Assembly: GCF_029760955.1 (NCBI RefSeq)
Contig: NZ_CP121682.1
Coordinates: 3,224,001-3,288,000, forward strand
DNA length: 64,000 nucleotides
Source: Streptomyces cathayae
GTDB taxonomy: Bacteria > Actinomycetota > Actinomycetes > Streptomycetales > Streptomycetaceae
Reading direction: 5' to 3'
In this document: piece after piece, positions 1-8,798 of the stretch
How positions within the stretch are numbered: position 1 is the stretch's first letter
Layout of the letters: each line of letters starts with the position of its first letter
Notes under the pieces: generated by a model
Databases searched by the model: none
What the model saw: the letters and a program-made list of their open reading frames with translations, nothing else
What the model was told of the DNA's origin: nothing
Made by a program: the position numbers and the translations under genes

Positions 1-1678
1 AGCGCAGCCAGCCGCGCAACTCCTCGAAGTCCAGCCGCTCGGTGGGGTCCTGACGCAGCAGCGACTCCACGACCGGCCTGAGCGGTCCGCACTCCTCGGC
101 GAACGCGGGGGGTTCGGCGCACACCATCTGCACCAGTTCGGCCGTCGACTCCTCCGGGTAGGGCGCGTGGCCCTGCACGGCCCGGAACAGGAGCGCGCCC
201 AGCGCCCACAGATCGGTCGCGGGGCCGATGGGCGCGGCCAGCTGCCAGTTCTCGTGCACGGGCCCGGCCTGCTCCGGCGCCCACCGCTCCGTCACGGGGC
301 CGACGACGGCCATCCGCGCCTGCCGTGCCCGCTCGGCGGCCAGCGCGGTGGTGGGGGCCCGGCGCGCGGGCGCGTGGGCCGCCGGATCGTCCCAGCGGGC
401 GGGCGGGGCGGCCCCGCCGGACGGGGCGAAGCCTCCCGAATCCGCCGCATCGGTCGCGGGGGCGGTCGCCGGGCCGGTCGCCGGGCTGAGCGCGGGTGCT
501 GACGTGGAACCGCCGGGCGGCAACGCGGCTGGGGGTCCCCCCTGCTCGAAGAGCTTGGGGGAGGGCCTGCCGGTGGTTCCCACGCCGTAGGGGTCGGCTA
601 TCTGCCCCGGCGGGACCGCACCGGTCTGCTGTGCCTCCTGCACCCGGGCGGCGGCGCGGGTGCCCGCCCGGTACGCGGCGATCGCCCCCGCGCGTGCGGC
701 CCTGACCTCCCCGGCGCTGTCGACGGGCCGTGGGGCCGCCGCGGCGGAGGTGCCGTTGGCCGGGTTCGCCGTCCCGTCACCGGGCAATCGGCCGGCCCGC
801 GCCTCGATGGCGGCCCGCCGTGCGGCGTCGGGGTTCGGGTCCGGCTCGGCCGTGAAGCCGGGGGGCCACGACGGGGTGCGCTGCGGAGCCGAAGCGCCCC
901 TGCCCGTGCCTGTACCCGTGGGCGCCACCGGTCCCAGCTCCCCGGGCTCCCCCGCCCCCGGCACCCCGGCGTTCGGAACGACGGCATCCGGAACCTCCGT
1001 GCCCGAAACGGGAGCACCCGAAGCGGGAGGGGACGCGACGAGGGGATCCTCGGCAGGCACCGGGTCGTACCCGCACAGCGCCTCCTCCGCCGCGCCGACG
1101 GCGAGACCGGTGAGCATCACCCGGCCGTCGTCGCAGACCAGCACCGTGCGCGGGGTGATGTTCCGGTGCACCCAGCCGTGGGCGTGCAGGACCCGCACCG
1201 CCATCAGGACGTCCGAGGCGACCTCGGCCGCCCGGTACGGAGTCAGCGGCTGCTCGGCCAGCAGCGCCGCCAACGGTCGGGCGGACACCAGTTCGCTGAC
1301 GATCCACAGGGAACCGCCCTCCGCGAACACGTCGAAGACCTGGTCCAGCCGCGGATGGTCGGGGATGGCCGCCGCGGCCTGCGCGGCCTCGACCGCGCGC
1401 CGCGCCACGGGGTCGGTGGGCCGCCGCACACCCGCGCGGTCGCCGGTACGTCCGGCGGCCCGCCGGACGCTTCCGTCACGCGCCGTGAAACCGTCGGGCA
1501 GCCCCTCCGCGTCGAGCACCTCGGCCTCGACGACCTCCGGCAACGGCACCTGCCTGACCAGGACTTCCTGCCCGCTGTAGGTGTCGAAGGCGCGGGTCTC
1601 GGTCAGTTCGTACTCGTCGGAGGGAGGCAGCGGCAGGCGGTAGCGATCGGCGAGAACTCGTCCCGCGTATTCGTCCAC
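1..1678 (-). CDS. Ser/Thr-kinase-fold protein, probable pseudokinase (C-terminus off the window)
   Basis: The protein has the kinase fold but not the catalytic residues. The position of the HRD motif reads HRN (residues 171-173), the DFG position reads TGL, and there is no glycine-rich loop or VAIK lysine near the N-terminus (the strand reads EVLVRQVPLP). The later subdomain motif DLWALGAL, near residue 488, is intact. About 270 residues of Ala/Pro/Gly-rich linker separate the two halves of the fold, and a dispersed DNA repeat lies inside that linker (positions 518-566). The GTG start at 1678 is chosen because GGGGGAGG precedes it. The neighbour downstream of its start is a complete kinase in the same orientation, so it may act as a regulatory partner of that kinase; this is inference. 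The gene continues past base 1. Confidence 0.85.
   Translation of the reverse strand, partial: MDEYAGRVLADRYRLPLPPSDEYELTETRAFDTYSGQEVLVRQVPLPEVVEAEVLDAEGLPDGFTARDGSVRRAAGRTGDRAGVRRPTDPVARRAVEAAQAAAAIPDHPRLDQVFDVFAEGGSLWIVSELVSARPLAALLAEQPLTPYRAAEVASDVLMAVRVLHAHGWVHRNITPRTVLVCDDGRVMLTGLAVGAAEEALCGYDPVPAEDPLVASPPASGAPVSGTEVPDAVVPNAGVPGAGEPGELGPVAPTGTGTGRGASAPQRTPSWPPGFTAEPDPNPDAARRAAIEARAGRLPGDGTANPANGTSAAAAPRPVDSAGEVRAARAGAIAAYRAGTRAAARVQEAQQTGAVPPGQIADPYGVGTTGRPSPKLFEQGGPPAALPPGGSTSAPALSPATGPATAPATDAADSGGFAPSGGAAPPARWDDPAAHAPARRAPTTALAAERARQARMAVVGPVTERWAPEQAGPVHENWQLAAPIGPATDLWALGALLFRAVQGHAPYPEESTAELVQMVCAEPPAFAEECGPLRPVVESLLRQDPTERLDFEELRGWLR
518..566. repeat. Dispersed palindromic repeat inside a coding region, copy 1
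   Basis: 49 bp that are identical, in inverted orientation, to 13265-13313. The core pairs CCCCC-type arms around CTCTTCGAGCAG-type sequence. Read in the kinase gene it encodes the peptide SPKLFEQGGPPAALP. It adds an in-frame segment to the low-complexity linker. Confidence 0.9.
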
Positions 1679-1831
1679 TGTGCCTCCCCCGGCGATATGG
1701 TCGGTCGGTTCCGCTCGCCCGGCGGCCCGTTCCGGCTGCGTACGGTCTGCGAACACTCACGATACGTGCCGGAGGCAACCCGCAGTGAGGGGATGCCAGA
1801 TCTCACTCCCCAATCAAGCGGCCGTCCATGC

Positions 1832-3952
1832 TCAGGACTTGGGCTCGAAGGACTGCGTCAGCACCTGCCACGTCCCCTTGCGCTGCTCACCGTCCCACTC
1901 GGCGGCCTTCGCCGAGTACATCAGCGCGTACCCGTACCGGCCGTCGACGACGAAGCCCCGGTCTATGGTCCGGTACTTCGTCCCCCCGTCCATGGAGGTG
2001 AACTCCCAGTCGGCGGTGTTCCACCCCCGGTAGTCCACCGCCTCTATGCGGATCCTCTCGTACTGCGGACGCACCATGCCGCGTTCCTGCCTCTTCCAGT
2101 CGGCCACCGGGTCGCCCTGCGGCGTGGACGTCCAGGCGACGAGCAGCCGCTGTCCGTCGGGCCCGGTGAAGCGGTCGCCGGCCCCGTCCGTCGACCGGTA
2201 CTGCCAGCCCTCGGGCAGTCCGATCGAGTAGCCCTGGCTCCCGTTGTGCGTCGCCTTCACCGCCGAGGCGCCGTCCCCGTCCCCGGCCGCGTCGTCGGCC
2301 TCGCTCTCCTCCGAACCGGCGTCGCCGGACTCCGGTTCCCCTCCCGCGCCGGTTTTCGGGTCCACCGACTCGTTCGCCGCACCGTCGGTACCGGTTTCGT
2401 CCTCGGCGTTCTTGGTGCCGGTCTCGGCCCCGGTGTCCTCGGCGTTCTTGGTGTCGGCGCCGGGTGCCTGGCTGGAGGCGACCTTGTCCGCGCCGCCGCC
2501 CTTCGCCCCCGCGCCGTTCTCGTCGCCATCACCGCTGAGCACGATGGCCAGCACGGTGCCGAGCACGGCGAGCACCACGACCGCCGCGATGACGACCAGC
2601 GTCCGCCGCGGCACCACGTCGGTGAGCGACGCCTTCGGCGCGGACCTCGCCGGCAGATCCGGCGGCGTCATCACGGGCCAGCCCGAACTCCGCCCGCCGG
2701 GAGCCTGGTTCGACGCCTTGCCGGGTGCCGGGTGCGGCGTCGGACCCGAGCCCGCACCGGAGCCACGGGGTGAACCCGGTGTCGAGGCCGAGGCCGGCCC
2801 GGACCCCGAGGGGGACCCCACAGCCGGCCTCCCCTCGGCCCGGGTTCCGGCCGCCGCACCGGATGTCGTGCCGGCCGCCGAACTTCCGACGCCACCGCCG
2901 GTCTTGGCGCGTGTCGTCGCCGCGGCGCCGGCCGAGCCGGCGGCCACCGCCGCTTTCCGCATGGAACGCATCGCACCGCGCAGTCGCTCCCCGGCCTCCT
3001 CGCCCCGCCTGCTTCCGCCACCGGCACGCCCATCGGGCTGTTCGGGCAGCGGCACGACCTTCGTCGCGTCCGCAGGTTCCGGGTCGCTCCGCTTGCCCCC
3101 GGGTGCGTGGATCACCGCGCTCAGCATGGCCCGCGCGCGGGTGTCGTCGAGCCGCTGGGCGGGGTCCTTGTTGAGCAGCCCGTAGATGACGTCCCTGAGC
3201 GGTCCCGCGTTCCTGGGCTCCTCGAGCGGCTCGGTCATCACCGCCGTGAGCGTCGCGATCGCGGAACCCTTGTCGTACGGCGGCGTACCCTCCACCGCCG
3301 CGTACAGCAGCCCGCCGAGCGACCAGAGGTCGGCCGCCGGCCCCGGCTTGTGCCCGCGGGCCCGCTCCGGGGAGATGTAGGAGGGGGCGCCGACGAGCAT
3401 GCCGGTCGAGGTGATGGACGGGTCACCCTCGACCTGGGCGATACCGAAGTCGGTGAGCACGACCCGGCCGTCCTCGGCGATCAGCACGTTCGACGGCTTC
3501 ACGTCCCGGTGCAGAATGCCCTCCCGGTGCGCGGAGCGCAGCACGTCGAGCACCGCGAGCCCGACCTCGGCGGCACGCCGGGGCTCCAGCAGGCCGTCCT
3601 CCCGGATGGCTTCGGCGAGCGACTTGCCCTCCACGAGCTCCATCACGATCCAGGGCCGGTCGTCCTCCTGGACCACGTCGAAGACCGTCACGGCATTGTT
3701 GTTGCGGATCCGAGCGATCGCCTTGGCCTCGCGCAGCGTCCGTGTGATCAGCCGCCGCTTCTCCTCCTCGTCGATGCTCGACGGGAACCGGAGTTCCTTG
3801 ACGGCGACCGTCCGGCCCAGGGTCTCGTCCACGGCTCGCCACACCGTCCCCATGCCGCCGCGGCCGAGCACATCTCCCAGCCGGTACCGCCCGGCGAGGA
3901 GACGTGCGCTCTCGTCCTGACGGGGTGTCCCCGCCCGCTCCGGCTCCGACAT
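1832..3952 (-). CDS. Membrane-anchored serine/threonine protein kinase (PknB type)
   Basis: A 706-residue protein kinase that phosphorylates Ser/Thr on target proteins, with an extracytoplasmic sensor-like tail. The catalytic domain (about residues 23-290) is complete: glycine loop GRGGMGTVW at 30-38, ATP lysine K52, HRD with catalytic D150, N155, and DFG at 168-170. A long Ser/Gly/Ala/Pro linker follows, then one transmembrane helix at about 450-475, an acidic Gly/Asp-rich stretch, and a C-terminal domain of roughly 135 residues outside the cell that I do not recognise by name. ATG at 3952 is preferred because GAGGGG lies 4-5 bases upstream; another in-frame ATG lies 12 bases earlier. It lies next to the pseudokinase gene in the same orientation. 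Confidence 0.93.
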   Translation of the reverse strand: MSEPERAGTPRQDESARLLAGRYRLGDVLGRGGMGTVWRAVDETLGRTVAVKELRFPSSIDEEEKRRLITRTLREAKAIARIRNNNAVTVFDVVQEDDRPWIVMELVEGKSLAEAIREDGLLEPRRAAEVGLAVLDVLRSAHREGILHRDVKPSNVLIAEDGRVVLTDFGIAQVEGDPSITSTGMLVGAPSYISPERARGHKPGPAADLWSLGGLLYAAVEGTPPYDKGSAIATLTAVMTEPLEEPRNAGPLRDVIYGLLNKDPAQRLDDTRARAMLSAVIHAPGGKRSDPEPADATKVVPLPEQPDGRAGGGSRRGEEAGERLRGAMRSMRKAAVAAGSAGAAATTRAKTGGGVGSSAAGTTSGAAAGTRAEGRPAVGSPSGSGPASASTPGSPRGSGAGSGPTPHPAPGKASNQAPGGRSSGWPVMTPPDLPARSAPKASLTDVVPRRTLVVIAAVVVLAVLGTVLAIVLSGDGDENGAGAKGGGADKVASSQAPGADTKNAEDTGAETGTKNAEDETGTDGAANESVDPKTGAGGEPESGDAGSEESEADDAAGDGDGASAVKATHNGSQGYSIGLPEGWQYRSTDGAGDRFTGPDGQRLLVAWTSTPQGDPVADWKRQERGMVRPQYERIRIEAVDYRGWNTADWEFTSMDGGTKYRTIDRGFVVDGRYGYALMYSAKAAEWDGEQRKGTWQVLTQSFEPKS

Positions 3953-4123
3953 GCGTCCCCTCATGCAACCCGCCCTGACAGAGACTTCATTGTCCCTCAC
4001 CCGACAAGTGCTCCACGCCCAGGGTGCCCCTGACGACACCTCATACCCGGCGCACCCGGAACCCGGGGGAAGGACGTGTTCCGCCACCTTGCATGATGTC
4101 CCTCCGACGAGAGGGGAACCGGG

Positions 4124-5167
4124 ATGCCGCCGCCTCGGACACTGCTGGCCATCGCTGTGTCCGTGGCTTCGCTCGCCCTGACCCCGACCGCTTCCTCGAC
4201 TCTGCCGGCCCCGCCGGCGGACGCGCTCCTCCCGTTGCTGGTCACACAGGGTGGAGCCCCGGCGGCAGCCCTCCTTGCCCTGGAGGAGACCGGCTCGCGT
4301 TATGCCTCCGCCGGCGAGGGCATCACCCGGGCCGACCACTTCCGCGCCGGCAGCGTCACGAAGACGTTCATCGCGACGGTCGTCCTGCAACTGGCGGACG
4401 AGCACCGCCTGTCGCTCTCCGACACCGTGGAGAAACATCTTCCGGGACTGGTGCGAGGAGCGGGCAACGACGGTCGCGCGCTGACCCTGCGTTCCCTGCT
4501 CAACCACACCAGCGGCCTGTACGACTTCGCCGAGGACACCGGTGGCACCGTCCCCGTCACTCCGCGTCAGGCACTGCGCATCGCACTCACCCACTCCCCG
4601 GCCGACCCCGGCCGCTTCGCCTACTCGAACACCAACTACGCCCTGCTCGGCCTGGTCGTCGAACGCGTCACCGGCCACTCGTACGCCACCGAGGCCGAGC
4701 GGCGCATCATCTCCCCTCTGCGTCTGACGGGCACCTCCTTTCCCGGCTCCCGCACCTCGCTGCCCGCTCCACACGGCCGCGCCTACTCCACCGACGGAAC
4801 CGACGTCACCGAACTCGACCCGCGGGTGGCCGGCGCCGCAGGCGAGCTGGTGACCACGCTCGCCGATCTGGACCGCTTCTACGCGAGTCTGCTCGGCGGT
4901 GGACTGCTCCCCCCGCGTCAACTGCGCGAGATGCTCGACACCCGTGCCGCACACGGCTCGTACGGCATGGGCCTGTTCCCCGTGAAGCTTCCGTGCGGCA
5001 CCACCGTGTGGGGGCACAACGGATACATCTCCGGCAGCTACGTGCGCACCGCAACCACCGCCGACGGTGGGCATGCCCTCACCCTCCGGGTGAACACGGA
5101 CGCGATAGCGGATCCCGGTCTCATATCCGCGGTGCTCGCGGCCGAGTTCTGCCCTCGCACCTGGTAG
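4124..5167 (+). CDS. Secreted serine hydrolase, beta-lactamase / D,D-carboxypeptidase family
   Basis: A 347-residue enzyme of the class C beta-lactamase/penicillin-binding-protein fold (Beta-lactamase family PF00144 type). A signal peptide occupies about residues 1-25. Catalytic SxxK is SVTK (S77, K80), the second motif is YSN within YSNTNY, and the third-motif region reads GHNGYISG. Such proteins act on peptidoglycan stem peptides or on beta-lactams and other esters; the substrate cannot be read from sequence. ATG at 4124 has GAGGGGAACCGGG just upstream. It is divergent from the kinase gene and convergent with glpD. Confidence 0.9.
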   Translation: MPPPRTLLAIAVSVASLALTPTASSTLPAPPADALLPLLVTQGGAPAAALLALEETGSRYASAGEGITRADHFRAGSVTKTFIATVVLQLADEHRLSLSDTVEKHLPGLVRGAGNDGRALTLRSLLNHTSGLYDFAEDTGGTVPVTPRQALRIALTHSPADPGRFAYSNTNYALLGLVVERVTGHSYATEAERRIISPLRLTGTSFPGSRTSLPAPHGRAYSTDGTDVTELDPRVAGAAGELVTTLADLDRFYASLLGGGLLPPRQLREMLDTRAAHGSYGMGLFPVKLPCGTTVWGHNGYISGSYVRTATTADGGHALTLRVNTDAIADPGLISAVLAAEFCPRTW

Positions 5168-5253
5168 AACGCCCGGGTTCCGGACGGAGATCCCAGTTCA
5201 CGACACTCGTTCGAGTGAAATTTGAGTGAAAGCAGCCTTCGGACCCGGGCGGC

Positions 5254-6960
5254 CTACATCGGAACGATGTCCGGCGCTCCCAGCCGTGCCGCGTCCGCCG
5301 TCAGGTCGTCCGGCTGGCGCTGCGACTCCCGTTCGGCCTCCACCCGCTTCTCGTAGTGCTGTACCTCGCGCTCGATCCGGTCCTTGTCCCAGCCCAGCAC
5401 CGGCGCCATCAGCTCGGCGGCCTCCCGTGCGCTGCGCGTACCCCGGTCGAACGTCTCGATCGATATGCGGGTGCGCCGGGTCAGCACGTCGTCCAGGTGG
5501 CGCGCCCCCTCGTGCGAGGCGGCGTAGGTGATCTCGGCGCGCAGATAGTCGTCGGCCGCCTGCAGCGGTTCGCCCAGCGAGGGGTCCTGGGCAATCAGTT
5601 CCAGGACCTCCTCCGCCAGCGTCCCGTACCGGTTCAGCAGATGCTCGACCCTCACCACGTGCAGTCCGGTGCGCGCGGCGATCCGCGCCCGCGCGTTCCA
5701 CAACGCCCGGTACCCCTCGGCGCCCACCAGCGGTGTGTCCTCGGTGACGCAGGCGGCGACGCGTACGTCGAGACCGTGCACGGCCTCGTCCACCGCGTCC
5801 TTGGCCATCACCCGGTACGTCGTGTACTTGCCGCCCGCGACCACGACGAGTCCGGGGACGGGATGCGCCACGGTGTGCTCCCGCGACAGCTTGCTGGTGG
5901 CGTCGGACTCCCCTGCGAGCAGGGGCCGGAGGCCGGCGTACACGCCCTGGACGTCGTCCCTGCCGAGCGGGACCGCGAGCACCGAGTTCACATGCTCGAG
6001 CAGATAGTCGATGTCCGCGCTGGACGCGGCCGGGTGCGCCTTGTCCAGGTCCCAGCCGGTGTCCGTGGTCCCGACGATCCAGTGCCGGCCCCACGGGATG
6101 ACGAACAGTACGGACTTCTCCGTGCGCAGGATGAGCCCGGTCGTGGAGTGGATGCGGTCCTTGGGGACGACCAGGTGGATGCCCTTGGAGGCCCGTACGT
6201 GGAACTGGCCCCGCTCGCCCACCATCGCCTGGGTGTCGTCGGTCCACACCCCGGTGGCGTTGACGACCTGCTTGGCACGGACCTCGTACTCCCCGCCGCC
6301 CTCGACATCCCGCACCCGGGCGCCGACGACCCGTTCACCCTCGCGCAGGAACCCGGTCACCCGGGCACGGTTGGCGACTCGCGCGCCGTACGCCGCCGCG
6401 GTGCGCACCAGGGTCGCCACGAACCGGGCGTCGTCCATCTGGGCGTCGTAGTACTGCAACGCCCCGACCAGGGTGTCCTTCTTCAGACACGGGGCCACAC
6501 GCAGTGCGTGACGACGGCTCAGATGCCGGTGCACGGGCAGCCCGCGGCCATGCCCCGGGGCCATCGACATGGTGTCGTAGAGCGCGACGCCCGCCCCGGC
6601 GTACAGCCGCTCCCAGCCCCTGTGCTGCAACGGGTAGAGGAACGGCACCGGCTTCACCAGATGCGGGGCGAGTTTCTCCAGCAGCAGGCCCCGCTCCTTC
6701 AACGCCTCCCGCACGAGGGCGAAGTCGAGCATCTCCAGATAGCGCAGACCGCCGTGGATGAGTTTGCTGGACCGACTGGAGGTACCCGACGCCCAGTCAC
6801 GCGCCTCGACCAGTCCCGTGGACAGACCGCGGGTCACGGCGTCGAGCGCGGTGCCGGCGCCCACCACACCGCCGCCCACCACCAGGACGTCCAGCTCACG
6901 CTCGGCCATGGATGCGAGTGACTCGGCGCGCTCCGCCGGTCCCAGTGTCGCTGTCCTCAC
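5254..6960 (-). CDS. glpD: Glycerol-3-phosphate dehydrogenase (FAD-dependent)
   Basis: A 568-residue flavoenzyme that oxidises sn-glycerol 3-phosphate to dihydroxyacetone phosphate and passes electrons to the respiratory quinone pool at the membrane. The N-terminal FAD-binding Rossmann motif reads VVGGGVVGAGTALDA at about residues 25-40. The DAO domain and the C-terminal all-helical domain typical of GlpD follow. A longer open frame reaches 7065, but GTG at 6960 has GGGAGG five bases upstream and gives the usual family start (VRTATLGPAERAES). Divergent from the sugar dehydrogenase homologue; the shared upstream region holds two DnaA-box-like sequences. Confidence 0.95.
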   Translation of the reverse strand: MRTATLGPAERAESLASMAERELDVLVVGGGVVGAGTALDAVTRGLSTGLVEARDWASGTSSRSSKLIHGGLRYLEMLDFALVREALKERGLLLEKLAPHLVKPVPFLYPLQHRGWERLYAGAGVALYDTMSMAPGHGRGLPVHRHLSRRHALRVAPCLKKDTLVGALQYYDAQMDDARFVATLVRTAAAYGARVANRARVTGFLREGERVVGARVRDVEGGGEYEVRAKQVVNATGVWTDDTQAMVGERGQFHVRASKGIHLVVPKDRIHSTTGLILRTEKSVLFVIPWGRHWIVGTTDTGWDLDKAHPAASSADIDYLLEHVNSVLAVPLGRDDVQGVYAGLRPLLAGESDATSKLSREHTVAHPVPGLVVVAGGKYTTYRVMAKDAVDEAVHGLDVRVAACVTEDTPLVGAEGYRALWNARARIAARTGLHVVRVEHLLNRYGTLAEEVLELIAQDPSLGEPLQAADDYLRAEITYAASHEGARHLDDVLTRRTRISIETFDRGTRSAREAAELMAPVLGWDKDRIEREVQHYEKRVEAERESQRQPDDLTADAARLGAPDIVPM

Positions 6961-7081
6961 CGCTGCCTCCCGCTCGTCGGTCGCATCGGCCGCACCCGTG
7001 GGGCGAAGCCCGGTCCCCCTCTCCCTCATGCCCAAATTCTGGCCGGGTTGCCCGACTCCAGCCACCGCTCACTCCCAAGCC

Positions 7082-7185
7082 TGTGGACAACCCTCGCGGC
7101 GACTCGCCGAAACTCGACCGACCAATACAGCAAATCGGTCATATTTACTCCTAGTCTGACATTGCGCTCGCTCGTTCTGTCCACA
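7082..7185. promoter_or_regulatory. Two DnaA-box-like 9-mers in the glpD divergent intergenic region
   Basis: TTGTCCACA is present on the minus strand at 7082-7090 and CTGTCCACA on the plus strand at 7177-7185. Both fit the Streptomyces DnaA box pattern. They face each other across an AT-richer segment (CATATTTACTCCTAG). Chance occurrence is possible. Confidence 0.35.
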
Positions 7186-7235
7186 GGGCTTGCGCGCCTG
7201 TCCCGCTTCGGTTACTGGGAAGGACGGCCCACGCC

Positions 7236-8444
7236 ATGCCCGCAGATCTCGCCGTCATCGGACTCGGCCCGTACGGCCTGCCCCTGGCCCAGGCAGCCGT
7301 CACCGCCGGTATCCCCACCATCGGCTACCGGACCGGCCCGGAGGCCGCCTCCCTCAGCCCCGCCGAACTGCGCCGCATGGTCGCGCAGGGATTCCGGGTG
7401 ATGACCAGCCCGGTCGAACTCGGCCGAGTACGGACGGCGGTCATCTGCGCACCGGCCCCACCCGGCGTGGAAGGCGGGCTGGACCTCAGCCAGGTGGAGA
7501 CGGCCGCCCGCACCCTGGCCGCGCGGCTGCGTCCGCACACCACGGTGATCCTCGAGTCGCCGGCCCCACCCGGGACGACCGAGGGGCTCCTGCGCCCCCT
7601 GCTCGAATCCGGATCCGGGCTCCGCGCGGGCCGCGACTTCCACCTCGCCTACTCCCCCAGCCGCGTCGATCCCGGCAACCGCGACTTCACCCCCGCCAAC
7701 ACCCCGCAGGTCATCGGCGGGCTCACCCCGGCCTGCACCGAGTCGGCCGCCGCGTTCTACGGGAGACTCACCGACAAGGTCGTACGCGCACGCGGCCCAC
7801 GGGAAGCGGAGACCGTGCAGTTGCTGGAGACCAACTTCCGGCACGTCAACACCGCCCTCGTCAACGAGATGGCCGTGCTCTGCCACGACCTGGGCGTCGA
7901 CCTGTGGGACGTCATCCGCTGCGCGGAGACCAAACCCTTCGGTTTCCACGCCTTCCGCCCCGGCCCCGGCGTCGGCGGCCACGCCGTCGCCCAGGACCTG
8001 ACCGCCCACACCGGCCGCACCCTGCGGATGGCGGAACTCGCCCAGCAGGTCAACGGACGGATGCCGCACTACGTCGTACAGCGCGCCGCCGCGCTCCTCA
8101 ACGAACACGGCAAGTCGGCCCGCGGCGCACGCGTGCTGCTCCTCGGCGTCACCTACAAGGCCGACCTCGCCGACCAGCAGGGCAGCCCCGCGCAGGAGAT
8201 CGCGACGCGGCTGATGGAGCTGGGCGCCTCCGTCAGCTACCACGACCCGCACGTCCCGTCCTGGAGCGTGCTCGACCGCCCCCTCCCGCGCGCCGACTCC
8301 CTGTACGAGGCCGCCGCCGACGCCGACCTGACGATCCTGCTCCAGCAGCACCGCACCTACGACCTGCAGGGCCTGTCGGTGAAGGCCCAGCTGCTGCTGG
8401 ACACACGCGGGGCCACCCCGACGGGGGCGGCGCACCGGTTGTGA
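7236..8444 (+). CDS. Nucleotide-sugar dehydrogenase homologue lacking catalytic residues
   Basis: 402 residues with the three-domain UDP-glucose/GDP-mannose dehydrogenase architecture: N-terminal NAD motif VIGLGPYGLPLA, helical middle domain with VNTALVNEMAVLCHDLGVD, and a C-terminal UDP-binding domain with LLGVTYKADLADQQGSPAQEI. The usual four-electron oxidation of a UDP-sugar to a uronic acid needs residues missing here. The active-site cysteine of GGxCxPxD is Ala250 (GVGGHAVAQD), the Glu of SPER is Ser142 (YSPSRVDPG), the Lys of KL.EN is Gln195 and the Asn is Thr199. It is therefore probably not a functional dehydrogenase and may bind a nucleotide sugar or regulate. GGGAAGGA lies 12 bases before the ATG. 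Confidence 0.85.
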   Translation: MPADLAVIGLGPYGLPLAQAAVTAGIPTIGYRTGPEAASLSPAELRRMVAQGFRVMTSPVELGRVRTAVICAPAPPGVEGGLDLSQVETAARTLAARLRPHTTVILESPAPPGTTEGLLRPLLESGSGLRAGRDFHLAYSPSRVDPGNRDFTPANTPQVIGGLTPACTESAAAFYGRLTDKVVRARGPREAETVQLLETNFRHVNTALVNEMAVLCHDLGVDLWDVIRCAETKPFGFHAFRPGPGVGGHAVAQDLTAHTGRTLRMAELAQQVNGRMPHYVVQRAAALLNEHGKSARGARVLLLGVTYKADLADQQGSPAQEIATRLMELGASVSYHDPHVPSWSVLDRPLPRADSLYEAAADADLTILLQQHRTYDLQGLSVKAQLLLDTRGATPTGAAHRL

Positions 8445-8527
8445 GAGGGGGCGCCCAGGGCCCGCCGTGCTCCAGGAGCCGGTGGTAGGCGGCATTCTGC
8501 GTGAGTACCTTGGGATTCGGGTGGAGG

Positions 8528-8636
8528 CCACCGCAGCGGCTGACTGCGGCAGGCCCCAGATGGATCACGGAGTGTCCACCCCTATGCCTCTTAGGGGTGG
8601 CCGCTCACCATCCAAAGATCCGCAAGACCCACCTCC
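8528..8636. repeat. 109-bp structured direct repeat, copy 1
   Basis: Matches 8690-8798 with a single mismatch (base 8542), at an offset of exactly 162 bp. It contains the hairpin CCACCCCTA/TAGGGGTGG and the stem CCGCAG/CTGCGG. In the minus-strand sense it repeats the last codons of the small ORF plus its terminator, but the terminator outer stem is spoiled and there is no T-run. A 10-bp perfect inverted repeat (CGGTACCGGA at 8638-8647, TCCGGTACCG at 8663-8672) fills much of the spacer. Confidence 0.95.
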
Positions 8637-8675
8637 CCGGTACCGGACCAGCCGCCGGCGAATCCGGTACCGTAC

Positions 8676-8719
8676 AAAAAAAGTGGGGCCCACCGCAGCG
8701 GCTAACTGCGGCAGGCCCC
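8676..8719 (-). terminator. Intrinsic terminator of the small ORF cassette
   Basis: On the minus strand, the stem GGGGCC-tg-CCGCAG, loop TTAGCCG, and CTGCGG-tg-GGCCCC is followed by AC and seven Ts. This is a textbook rho-independent terminator, rare in such GC-rich DNA. Confidence 0.9.
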
Positions 8720-8798
8720 AGATGGATCACGGAGTGTCCACCCCTATGCCTCTTAGGGGTGGCCGCTCACCATCCAAAGATCCGCAAGACCCACCTCC
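8690..8798. repeat. 109-bp structured direct repeat, copy 2
   Basis: Second copy of the repeat at 8528-8636. This copy carries the intact small-ORF 3' end, the 9-bp hairpin at 8738-8762 and the base of the functional-looking terminator. Confidence 0.95.
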
